From: Winogradskyella ludwigii
GTDB lineage: Bacteria; Bacteroidota; Bacteroidia; Flavobacteriales; Flavobacteriaceae
Length of the DNA: 64,000 nt
NCBI RefSeq assembly: GCF_013403985.1
Contig: NZ_JABFDF010000001.1
Location: 620,001 to 684,000 of the forward strand
Direction of reading: 5' to 3'
The first letter of the stretch is position 1. Each line of letters begins with the position of its first letter. The notes beneath the pieces were generated by a model. It ran no database searches. It saw only the letters and a list, made by a program, of their open reading frames with translations, and was not told the DNA's origin. Positions 55,341 to 63,346 of this stretch are shown piece by piece. Made by a program: the position numbers and the translations under genes.

Positions 55341-56774
55341 ATGAATACAAGTATTTCAGAAGACAAAAAAGCCGCCATATTTAACGATTTAAAAACGGCA
55401 AACCAAGCATTCAATAAAATATACAGAGGAGACAGAGAAGATCGTCAACCTATTCATACGGTTTATGGTGGTGCCAATCTTTTCAAATCTAATACTACAG
55501 ATGTTTTAGGTGGTATTGCTTTAAAATCATTATTACATTATGCACCTAATTTCATAGAATTCGGTAAAGCTTTTGAATTAAAAGGAAGTAAAAAATTACC
55601 CTCAAAAACTAAAAAGCAAGAAAAACTGATAAAGGAATTAGAAAGCCTATCAAAAGATGAAATTAAAAACCATCCAGCAGGATTTTCATATAACATCTAC
55701 CAAAAAGTTATTGCTAAATTAAAATCTGAAGGAGTTGAAGATTTCAGAATCGACTTTGAAGATGGTTTTGGAAATCGTTCAGATCAAGAAGAAGATGAAA
55801 CTGCTGTTTTCGCTGCAAAACAAGTCGCAATTGGTATTAACGATCAAACACTTTCTCCTTTTATTGGTATTCGAATTAAACCTTTTACAGAAGAATTAAA
55901 ATACCGTGGACAACGTACACTCGATTTATTCTTAACCACATTATTAACAGAATCAAACGGAAAATTACCAAACAATTTTGTGGTGATGTTACCAAAAGTG
56001 ACTATTCCAGAACAAATCATAGCCTTAGTATCGTTTTTCGAATTAATTGAAGAAAAATTCAATTTAGAATCTGGAACACTTAAAATGGAAATGATGGTAG
56101 AAACTACGCAATCTATAATGGATCATAATGGAACTAACCCATTATTCAGATTTATAGCTGCAAGTAAAGGCCGTTGTATCGCTACACATTTTGGGACTTA
56201 TGATTATACAGCTTCAAATAACATTACAGCATCTTACCAAGAAATGGATCACGACGTATGTGATTTTGCACATTACACAACAAAAGTGGCGTTAGCTCAT
56301 ACAGGTATTTGGTTATCTGATGGTGCAACAAACACAATGCCTATTGGACCACATCGTGGAGATTTAACTAAAGCCGAAGAGAAAGAAAACAAAAAAGTTG
56401 TACATCGTGCTTGGTTAAAAGGTTATGGACATATTCGTCATTCGTTATACAAAGGATTATATCAAGGTTGGGATTTAAATCCTGCACAATTACCAATGCG
56501 TTACACTGCTGTTTATGCTTTCTTTTTAGAGAGTTATGATGAAGCTGTTATACGTTTAAGAACTTTTGTTGAAAAAGCTGCACAAGCCACTTTAATTGGT
56601 GATACGTTTGATGATGCTGCAACTGGACAAGGTCTTTTAAATTACTTTTTAAAAGCATTGAATAGTGGTGCTATAACTGTCGATGAAGTATTAGCTACAG
56701 GTTTAACTTTAGACGAAATAAGAACACGTTCTTTTGCGAAAATCTTAAAAGATAGAAGAGCTAAATTAAAATAA
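55341..56774 (+). CDS. CitE/HpcH/malate-synthase-like TIM-barrel protein (DUF6986-like), candidate glyoxylate-processing enzyme
   Basis: A 477-aa protein from ATG 55341 (MNTSISEDKKAA). Segments resemble the CitE/HpcH/malate-synthase superfamily: an acidic FRIDFEDGFGNRSDQEEDE (compare D-x-E-D), VVMLPKVTIPEQI, KMEMMVETTQSIMDHN with the metal Glu, and THFGTYDYTASN with the metal-binding Asp. Family members annotated DUF6986 often lie beside uric-acid or allantoin genes. Allantoate breakdown ends in glyoxylate after ureidoglycolate, so an enzyme that condenses or cleaves glyoxylate is plausible; this is an inference. The frame could extend to ATG 55320. Confidence 0.72.
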   Translation: MNTSISEDKKAAIFNDLKTANQAFNKIYRGDREDRQPIHTVYGGANLFKSNTTDVLGGIALKSLLHYAPNFIEFGKAFELKGSKKLPSKTKKQEKLIKELESLSKDEIKNHPAGFSYNIYQKVIAKLKSEGVEDFRIDFEDGFGNRSDQEEDETAVFAAKQVAIGINDQTLSPFIGIRIKPFTEELKYRGQRTLDLFLTTLLTESNGKLPNNFVVMLPKVTIPEQIIALVSFFELIEEKFNLESGTLKMEMMVETTQSIMDHNGTNPLFRFIAASKGRCIATHFGTYDYTASNNITASYQEMDHDVCDFAHYTTKVALAHTGIWLSDGATNTMPIGPHRGDLTKAEEKENKKVVHRAWLKGYGHIRHSLYKGLYQGWDLNPAQLPMRYTAVYAFFLESYDEAVIRLRTFVEKAAQATLIGDTFDDAATGQGLLNYFLKALNSGAITVDEVLATGLTLDEIRTRSFAKILKDRRAKLK

Positions 56775-56777
56775 CAA

Positions 56778-56797
56778 ATTCCTGTGAAAACAGGAAT
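56778..56797 (+). repeat. Palindromic repeat after the TIM-barrel gene
   Basis: ATTCCTGT-GAAA-ACAGGAAT, a perfect 8-bp hairpin, differs from the left arm of the argE-argH REPIN (ATTCCTGC-GAAA-GCAGGAAT) by one compensated base pair. Such compensation points to selection on the fold. Confidence 0.7.
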
Positions 56798-56819
56798 CTC
56801 ATTTCAATTTCAAAATAGG

Positions 56820-56871
56820 TATTCCACAGACTAGAGTTACAAATGTAATTGTATGATGTGGAATATTTTTA
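56820..56871. terminator. Terminator between the purine operon and xdhC
   Basis: TATTCCACA (56820-56828) and TGTGGAATA (56857-56865) form a perfect 9-bp outer stem, and TTACA/TGTAA an inner one, followed by a T-run (TTTTTAT). It lies between convergent genes and can serve both. Confidence 0.75.
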
Positions 56872-56934
56872 TATAGTGATATAATAATATCGATTCAGTA
56901 ATAACAAGTCGCGAGAATACCTATTGGAAACCAA

Positions 56935-57714
56935 CTATTCCGCAGTTGCTTTATAATGCACTTGAAGTAATTGTGCTACTACACTAATCGCAATTTCTTT
57001 TGGTGTATTTCCACCAATATCTAATCCTATTGGACACACCACATTTATCATTCCTTCAGGAATATGCATCTCATTAATCAACATAGTATTGAATCGCACT
57101 TTTTTTGTTTTGCTTCCTATTAGTCCTAAAAATTTAGTTTCATTTTGCAAAGCCATAGTTATCAAATCAAAATCAATGGCGTGATTATGTGTGAGCACTA
57201 ACACATAACAATTGCTTCCCCATTTAACCACTTCTTTAAAAGATTTAAAATCAGTTTCATTGACTTGATGCGTCGTTACAATTTTATCTAATTCTAAATT
57301 AGAAAACCATTCTTCACGCGAATCTATTAAGTTCACTTTAAAAGGCGTATCGACTAAAAGCTTACAGATTTCTACACCAATATGGCCTGCTCCAAATAAA
57401 AATAATTCTGGTGATTGATTCATAGGTTCTATAATAAATTCCACTTTTCCTCCACAACATTGTTCAAATTCGGGTCCCAAAGTATAAGTCGATTCAATAA
57501 TTCTATTCTCTTTTAAAGCAACGATAGCTTCGTCTATGGCTTTAAATTCAAGTTTCCCACCTCCTATAGTTCCGTGAATATGTTTGTTCTCAGTCACAAG
57601 CATACGCGAACCTACCACACAAGGAGTTGACCCTAAACACTTGGTCACCGTTATAAAGGCAACAGGTATTTGCTTTTGTTTAAATTCAAAAAGTAATTCA
57701 ATCCAGTTTTGCAT
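56935..57714 (-). CDS. xdhC: XdhC-family molybdenum cofactor maturation protein
   Basis: Helps sulfurate and insert Moco into xanthine dehydrogenase. The XdhC N-terminal segment is recognised by TVTKCLGSTPCVVGSRMLV and HGTIGGGKLEFKAI, with FEQCCGGKVEFIIEPM after it. The C-terminal Rossmann half contains LFLFGAGHIGVEICKLL, VLTHNHAIDFDLI, LGLIGSKTKK and CPIGLDIGGNTPKEIAISV. 259 aa. It is on the strand opposite the xdhA-xdhB operon but closes the same cluster. Confidence 0.92.
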   Translation of the reverse strand: MQNWIELLFEFKQKQIPVAFITVTKCLGSTPCVVGSRMLVTENKHIHGTIGGGKLEFKAIDEAIVALKENRIIESTYTLGPEFEQCCGGKVEFIIEPMNQSPELFLFGAGHIGVEICKLLVDTPFKVNLIDSREEWFSNLELDKIVTTHQVNETDFKSFKEVVKWGSNCYVLVLTHNHAIDFDLITMALQNETKFLGLIGSKTKKVRFNTMLINEMHIPEGMINVVCPIGLDIGGNTPKEIAISVVAQLLQVHYKATAE

Positions 57715-57854
57715 TTCTAATAAAAAAGAGAATTTAAAAGTAAGGTTTTTTTGATATAAATGGTATTATCCTCTAAAACTAGAGTCAAACCTTTTAATAG
57801 CAATCAAACTTTTAAAATTTTCTGTAATCTTTAGGATTTAACTTCGACATAAGA

Positions 57855-57885
57855 TTGTATATTGATTTTTTTAATCAAAATACAA
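57855..57885 (+). promoter_or_regulatory. Inverted repeat just before the arsS-cluster start
   Basis: TTGTATATTGATT (57855-57867) and AATCAAAATACAA (57873-57885) pair over 13 bp with one mismatch across TTTTT, ending 4 nt before the ATG at 57890 and preceded by AAGA. It could be an operator for the three-gene operon or a translation-controlling hairpin of the type seen elsewhere in this window. Confidence 0.5.
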
Positions 57886-57889
57886 CTAT

Positions 57890-58225
57890 ATGTCAAAACC
57901 ATATTACGATGCTGCGGATTTACGCAAATTTGGAAAAATCACAGAATGGAGTGAAGAATTAGGAACAAAATTCTTCGATTATTACGGAAAAGTTTTTGAA
58001 GAAGGCGCTTTAACTGCTCGTGAAAAATCACTCATAGCTTTAGCTGTAGCGCATACAGAACAGTGTCCATATTGTATTGATGCCTATACAAAAGACACAT
58101 TACAACGTGGCATTACTAAAGAGCAAATGATGGAAGCCATACATGTTGGTGCAGCCATAAAAAGCGGCGCCACTTTAGTACATGGTGTACAAATGATGAA
58201 TAAAGTCAACAAATTAGACGGTTAA
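57890..58225 (+). CDS. CMD/AhpD-like protein (arsenosugar biosynthesis-associated peroxidase-like)
   Basis: A 111-aa carboxymuconolactone-decarboxylase-fold protein. The redox CxxC is Cys59-Pro-Tyr-Cys62 in AVAHTEQCPYCIDAYTKD, with a following helix that carries HVGAAIKSGATLVHG. Small proteins of this kind, placed before ArsS-type radical SAM genes, are annotated as arsenosugar biosynthesis-associated peroxidases; some relatives carry selenocysteine, here both positions are cysteine. It starts 57 bp before arsS. An AhpD-like reductive role is inferred. Confidence 0.85.
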   Translation: MSKPYYDAADLRKFGKITEWSEELGTKFFDYYGKVFEEGALTAREKSLIALAVAHTEQCPYCIDAYTKDTLQRGITKEQMMEAIHVGAAIKSGATLVHGVQMMNKVNKLDG

Positions 58226-58281
58226 GATAAAAACCTCAACCGCATTAATTTCGTAAGAATTACAAACAAGAGAAACGATTA

Positions 58282-59337
58282 ATGGCAACAAAGTCCCTAA
58301 AAAAACTCGGAAACGATTTAGCGCAAAGCAATAAACAAATAGAAATACTCTCTAATGGTATCTTTAAAAGTGGTGAATTACCAACCTTTAAAGATAAGAT
58401 TTCAGAAACGAGTCAATTTCCAATTAAAGCTAAAAAACTAGAAATTCTACAGATTAATGTTGGCTACATGTGTAATCAAGTTTGCGACCATTGCCATGTA
58501 GATGCTGGTCCGGATCGAAAAGAAATAATGACCAGAGATACCATGAGACAATGTCTTGAAGTCATAAAAAACTCAGGTGCGCACACGCTAGATTTAACTG
58601 GTGGAGCACCAGAAATGAATCCTGATTTTAGATGGTTTGTAGAAGAAGCTGCTAAAGTTGGTATTACAGATTTCATTGTACGTTCTAACCTTACCATTAT
58701 TAGAGCAAACAAAAAATATTATGACTTGCCAGAATTCTTTAAAAAACATAATGTACATGTGGTAAGTTCTATGCCACACTGGACACGTGGAAAAACGGAT
58801 AAACAACGTGGTGATGGTGTTTTTGATAAATCTATAAAAGCTTTACAAGAATTAAATGCCGTGGGTTACGGAATGCCAGGAAGTGATCTAAAACTAGATT
58901 TAGTTTACAATCCGTCTGGAGCTTTTTTACCTGGTGACCAAGTGGCTATGGAAAAGGATTTTAAAAAGGCATTGATGGACGATTTTGGAATTGAATTTCA
59001 TAATCTATTTGCGATTACGAATTTACCAATTGCTAGATTCTTAGATTACTTAATCGCTTCAGAAAACTACGAAGATTATATGTATTCTTTAGTCGAGGCT
59101 TATAATCCGGCTGCCGTAGAAAATGTGATGTGTACCAATACCTTATCGATTAGTTGGGATGGTTATTTATTTGATTGTGATTTTAATCAGATGCTAGAGT
59201 TACCCGTAAATAGCAAATCGAGACATATTTCAGATTTTAACGAAGAATTATTAGAAGGAAGAAACATCGTTATTTCTCAACATTGCTATGGTTGTACTGC
59301 TGGAGCAGGAAGTAGTTGCCAAGGGGTTGTTGCATAA
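58282..59337 (+). CDS. arsS: ArsS-type radical SAM enzyme (arsenosugar biosynthesis)
   Basis: A 351-aa radical SAM enzyme. The [4Fe-4S] ligands are Cys64, Cys68 and Cys71 in VGYMCNQVCDHCHVDAGP. The conserved LDLTGGAPEMNPDFRWFV segment, LVYNPSGAFLP, and the Cys-rich C-terminus QHCYGCTAGAGSSCQG correspond to the ArsS family. ArsS joins dimethylarsinous acid to the 5'-deoxyadenosyl group of SAM in arsenosugar formation. No arsM methyltransferase is in the window, so the arsenic link rests on family resemblance and the flanking genes. Confidence 0.9.
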   Translation: MATKSLKKLGNDLAQSNKQIEILSNGIFKSGELPTFKDKISETSQFPIKAKKLEILQINVGYMCNQVCDHCHVDAGPDRKEIMTRDTMRQCLEVIKNSGAHTLDLTGGAPEMNPDFRWFVEEAAKVGITDFIVRSNLTIIRANKKYYDLPEFFKKHNVHVVSSMPHWTRGKTDKQRGDGVFDKSIKALQELNAVGYGMPGSDLKLDLVYNPSGAFLPGDQVAMEKDFKKALMDDFGIEFHNLFAITNLPIARFLDYLIASENYEDYMYSLVEAYNPAAVENVMCTNTLSISWDGYLFDCDFNQMLELPVNSKSRHISDFNEELLEGRNIVISQHCYGCTAGAGSSCQGVVA

Positions 59338-59347
59338 ACAAATTAAG

Positions 59348-59367
59348 ATTCATGCCTTCGCAGGAAT
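59348..59367 (+). repeat. Start-codon hairpin before the DUF2064 gene
   Basis: ATTCATGC-CTTC-GCAGGAAT (one mismatch), preceded by AAG and followed after 5 nt by the ATG at 59373. It is closely related to the right arm of the argE-argH REPIN. Confidence 0.65.
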
Positions 59368-59372
59368 AAATA

Positions 59373-60053
59373 ATGAAGAACAAAACCGCCATATTAATCT
59401 TTGCAAATTCAGCAGAAAAACAATTGACGTCAAAATCAGTTGTTTCTTCTGACTTCTTTAATTTGCTTGATTCTGATACTGTAAAAACAGTAAAAAAAGC
59501 GGGTTTACCTTATTTTCATATTTCTGAGAAAGCGCAAAAAGGACATTCATTTGGAGAACGTTTTACCAATGCTATTGAAACCGTTTTTAACCAAGGGTTT
59601 CAAAATGTTATAACACTTGGTAATGATATCCCCAACCTTACCGCTAATCTTATAGTAAAAGCCAAAGATAAATTAGAGAATTCAGATTATGTTTTAGGAC
59701 CTTCAACCGATGGAGGATTCTATTTAATGGGTTTCAAAAAAGCACATTTCAGTAAAACAGACATCCAAAATTTACCTTGGCAGACGTCTAAATTAAGACG
59801 CTGTTTGCATCAAGAATTACAACAACAAAATGAAAGTGTTTCCTATTTAGAAACGCTAACAGATATTGATGACACTTCAGATATAGAATTGGTCTTAAAA
59901 AGTTTTAAATCTTTAGATTTCAATATTAGAAAACTGCTTTTAAAAATTCTAAAAAAAATAAAAACAATTGCAATAGTCGCCTCTGTTTTTCAAGGCAATA
60001 CCGTTTTAAACAAACACTACAATAAAGGCTCACCTGCCTTACTTCATATTTAG
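59373..60053 (+). CDS. DUF2064 / TIGR04282-like glycosyltransferase
   Basis: A 226-aa nucleotidyl/glycosyltransferase-fold protein. GNDIPNLTANLIVKAKDKL contains the Asp-rich metal site and YVLGPSTDGGFYLMGF the typical DUF2064 core. The C-terminal ~30 residues lack obvious similarity. It is placed after arsS, and the family is named in arsenosugar gene sets, where it may add the sugar. Substrate unknown. Confidence 0.85.
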   Translation: MKNKTAILIFANSAEKQLTSKSVVSSDFFNLLDSDTVKTVKKAGLPYFHISEKAQKGHSFGERFTNAIETVFNQGFQNVITLGNDIPNLTANLIVKAKDKLENSDYVLGPSTDGGFYLMGFKKAHFSKTDIQNLPWQTSKLRRCLHQELQQQNESVSYLETLTDIDDTSDIELVLKSFKSLDFNIRKLLLKILKKIKTIAIVASVFQGNTVLNKHYNKGSPALLHI

Positions 60054-60122
60054 AATTGGGTTTTAATGTCATTAATACCTAAAGATTTTTTCAATTAAAT
60101 AATCTCTCATTTTAAAAAATAG

Positions 60123-60135
60123 CCACGTTTTGTGG
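60123..60135 (+). repeat. Start-codon hairpin before susC
   Basis: CCAC-GTTTT-GTGG, preceded by AAAAAATAG and followed after 7 nt by the susC ATG at 60143. Same geometry as the leuD hairpin (CCAC-TTTT-GTGG). Confidence 0.55.
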
Positions 60136-60142
60136 TCTACAT

Positions 60143-63100
60143 ATGAAGCACATTTACCTATGCTTACTGTTATGCTTTTGCTTTTTCAGTAATGCTCAAA
60201 TTACAATTACCGGAACAGTTACCGAAGCCAATTCTAAAACACCTTTGCCCTTTGTAAACATTTCATCTAGCAACGGCAATGGAACTATCTCAAGCGATGA
60301 TGGCACCTACACAATAGTCGTTCATTCAACTACAGATAAACTCACCTACACATTTTTAGGCTTTAAAACACAAACTATTGAAATAGGAAATCAAACAATT
60401 ATCAATATTGAATTACAAGAAGATTCTGCTGCTTTAGATGAAGTCGTAATTACCGCATTAGGTTTAGAGCGAGATACCAAAGAATTAGGTTATGCTGTCC
60501 AGGCCATTTCTTCTAAAAAATTAACGGAAGTAAAAACAGTGAACTTCCTAGACAACTTACAAGGTAAATTAGCTGGAGTAACGGTTACACAAGGTGCCAC
60601 AGGCGTTGGATCTTCATCTAAAATTACGATTAGAGGCGAAGCGTCTTTTTCTAATAACAACCCTTTATTTGTGGTTGATGGTGTGCCGATTAACAACGAA
60701 ACGGTTTTTAATTTCACCAATGAAGCTGCAGCCGGATTTCAAGAAATTGATTTTGGAAATGGTGGTATGGAAGTGAATGCTGATGATATTGGTTCTGTTA
60801 CCGTTTTAAAAGGGCCAAGTGCTGCAGCATTATATGGCACAAGAGCATCTAATGGTGTTATTGTTATTGAAACCAAAAACGGAAAAAACAAAAGAGGTTT
60901 AGGCGTTAGTTTTAATTCCTCGCTTTTTGTAGACACAGCTTTTACATTACCTGAATTTCAAAATTCATATGGTCAAGGTAATTCTGGTCAGTTTGAATAT
61001 GTTGACGGTCTTGGTGGTGGTATCAATGATAATATTACCTATTCTTGGGGACCACGTTTAGATGCTGGTTTGTTGATTGCGCAATTTGATAGTCCTGTGC
61101 AATTACCAAACGGCACTTTTGTAAGAGGTGGAGATACTGCGCTTTACGATGGTTTAGACATCACAGCAACACCTTTTAAATCGAATCCAGATAACTTAAA
61201 AGATTTCTACGAAACTGGTGTTACAACCATTAATAATATTTCAGTTTCTAATGGGTTCGATTCTGGAAATTACCGATTATCTTTCACCGATTTAAGAAGT
61301 GAATCAATTATTCCTGGTGTTAATTTAGATAGACAAACCATTTCTGCTAAATTAAACTTTCAACCAAGTGACAATACGGAAATTAATTCATCTTTCAGTT
61401 ATATAAATTCTAATAGTGACAATAGACCTGCTAATGGTTATGGAAGTGAAAATGCCAATTATTCGCTTGTTGCTTGGGGACCACGCTCTTTAAATATAGA
61501 AAATCTTAAAAATTATTGGCAACCTGGTTTAGAAGGGACACAACAATATTCATTTAATTACACATTTTTTGATAATCCGTATTTCATTTTAAATGAGAAT
61601 ACAAATTCCTTTAATCGCGACCGTATTTTTGGAAATCTATCCATTAAAAAAGAACTGACTAAAAATTTAAGCATATCCTTAAGAACAGGAATGGATTATA
61701 GTACTGAAAAGCGTGAATTACGCAGAGCGTATAGTAGTAATCGCTTCAGTAATGGTGCTTATGCAGAGCACGATGTCATGTTTAGAGAAGTGAATACCGA
61801 TTTTTTAATCAACTATAAAAATCAGTTTAATAATATTTCTGTAGATGTGTTTTTAGGTGGAAATAGATTGAATCAAATCGCAACCACTAAACAATCACAA
61901 ACGGTTAGTTTGGCACAACCCGGAATTTACAATTTAAACAATGCAGCTTCACCTATTGAAGTCTTTCAATTTGAAAGTGAAAAGCGTATCAACTCATTTT
62001 ACGGTATTACAAAACTGGGTTATAAAGACTTTTTATTCTTAGATATTACAGGACGGAATGATTGGTCTAGTGCATTAGCCACACCTTTTTCGGTAGATGG
62101 AACCTCGTTTTTCTACCCTTCAATGTCATCAAGTTTTATACTATCTAATGTTGTGGAATTACCAACTGCCATATCTTTTGCAAAACTGCGAGCGAGTGTG
62201 GCACAAGTAGGAAACGACACAAGTGCTTACCAAACTTCTGGTGCTTTTGTATCACAAACACCATACAATAGCGAACCTACTTTTAGCGACCAAGATTTTA
62301 TTCCCAATGCCAATTTAAAACCAGAAAGCACCACCTCTTATGAGTTTGGTACAGATTTACGATTTTTAGATAATAGATTACGATTCGATTTTACGTATTA
62401 CAATGCCAATACAAAGGACCAAATTATTTCTTTACCTGTTGCCATTTCTTCTGGTTACAGCCAACAAGTAGTTAATGGCGGAAATGTAAACACACAAGGT
62501 GTAGAAATTGTTTTAGGGATTACACCAATTCAAACGGATAATTTCAATTGGAATAGCACGTTTAACTTCGCCACTAATCGCTCTGTTATTAAAAACTTGC
62601 CACAGTCGGACGGAAGGTTAACACTTGCTTATAGTAGAATTTATGATAGCGCCAACCAAACGGTTTGGTTTCAGGTGGAAGAAGGTGGACGTGTTGGAGA
62701 TTTTTACGGAACTGGTTATCTAAAAAATGAAAATGATGAATTTTTAATTGATGATAATGGTAACTACATTGCCGATGACAACTTAAAAAAACTAGGAAAT
62801 TATAATCCAGATTTTACATTAGGATGGAGTAACAATTTCAATTATAAAAATTGGAATATGAGCTTTTTATTCGATTGGCGACAAGGAGGCGAAATTGTAT
62901 CTAGAACACGCGCTTTAGGAAATGTTGGTGGTCAACTAGCAGAAACGAGTTACCGACCAGATGCCGGAATTGTTGCACAAGGTGTCAATGTAAATACAGG
63001 ACAAGCAAATACCGTTGCGATTACTGCAGAAAGTTATTACCGACAATTTTACGATAGAAATCATGAAGAAAATAATGTTTATGACGCTTCCTTTTTGAAG

Positions 63101-63337
63101 CTACGCCAATTCGCTATTGGCTATACTTTTAATATAAAAGATGACTTTTTAGGTTTGAAAGAAGGTGCTGACATTAGTCTTTCCTTAGTTGGAAACAACT
63201 TATTTGCAATTACCGAAAATCCGCATTTTGACCCAGAACAATTAGCCGTTCAAGGTAATGGATTTGTAAATGGTGTTGAAGACATGAGTTATGCTACAAC
63301 ACGAAGTATTGGTTTTAAAGCCGGATTTAATTTTTAA
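60143..63337 (+). CDS. SusC/RagA-type TonB-dependent outer-membrane receptor
   Basis: A 1064-aa outer-membrane transporter. Signal peptide about residues 1-18 (MKHIYLCLLLCFCFFSNAQ), then a carboxypeptidase-D regulatory-like domain (TITGTVTEANSKTPLPFVN), the DEVVITALGL TonB-linked segment, and a plug domain with LQGKLAGVTVTQGA and NPLFVVDGVPINNETVF, which is the SusC signature. SVTVLKGPSAAALYGTRASNGVI follows. The barrel ends with RSIGFKAGFNF. The SusD partner follows 9 bp later. Substrate is unknown; being next to the arsS genes hints at, but does not show, a related uptake. Confidence 0.95.
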   Translation: MKHIYLCLLLCFCFFSNAQITITGTVTEANSKTPLPFVNISSSNGNGTISSDDGTYTIVVHSTTDKLTYTFLGFKTQTIEIGNQTIINIELQEDSAALDEVVITALGLERDTKELGYAVQAISSKKLTEVKTVNFLDNLQGKLAGVTVTQGATGVGSSSKITIRGEASFSNNNPLFVVDGVPINNETVFNFTNEAAAGFQEIDFGNGGMEVNADDIGSVTVLKGPSAAALYGTRASNGVIVIETKNGKNKRGLGVSFNSSLFVDTAFTLPEFQNSYGQGNSGQFEYVDGLGGGINDNITYSWGPRLDAGLLIAQFDSPVQLPNGTFVRGGDTALYDGLDITATPFKSNPDNLKDFYETGVTTINNISVSNGFDSGNYRLSFTDLRSESIIPGVNLDRQTISAKLNFQPSDNTEINSSFSYINSNSDNRPANGYGSENANYSLVAWGPRSLNIENLKNYWQPGLEGTQQYSFNYTFFDNPYFILNENTNSFNRDRIFGNLSIKKELTKNLSISLRTGMDYSTEKRELRRAYSSNRFSNGAYAEHDVMFREVNTDFLINYKNQFNNISVDVFLGGNRLNQIATTKQSQTVSLAQPGIYNLNNAASPIEVFQFESEKRINSFYGITKLGYKDFLFLDITGRNDWSSALATPFSVDGTSFFYPSMSSSFILSNVVELPTAISFAKLRASVAQVGNDTSAYQTSGAFVSQTPYNSEPTFSDQDFIPNANLKPESTTSYEFGTDLRFLDNRLRFDFTYYNANTKDQIISLPVAISSGYSQQVVNGGNVNTQGVEIVLGITPIQTDNFNWNSTFNFATNRSVIKNLPQSDGRLTLAYSRIYDSANQTVWFQVEEGGRVGDFYGTGYLKNENDEFLIDDNGNYIADDNLKKLGNYNPDFTLGWSNNFNYKNWNMSFLFDWRQGGEIVSRTRALGNVGGQLAETSYRPDAGIVAQGVNVNTGQANTVAITAESYYRQFYDRNHEENNVYDASFLKLRQFAIGYTFNIKDDFLGLKEGADISLSLVGNNLFAITENPHFDPEQLAVQGNGFVNGVEDMSYATTRSIGFKAGFNF

Positions 63338-63346
63338 AAAAGCAAC

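Noticed and set aside
57890..59337. Selenoprotein versions of the CMD and ArsS proteins
   Set aside because: The relevant positions are cysteine codons and no in-frame TGA interrupts the genes.
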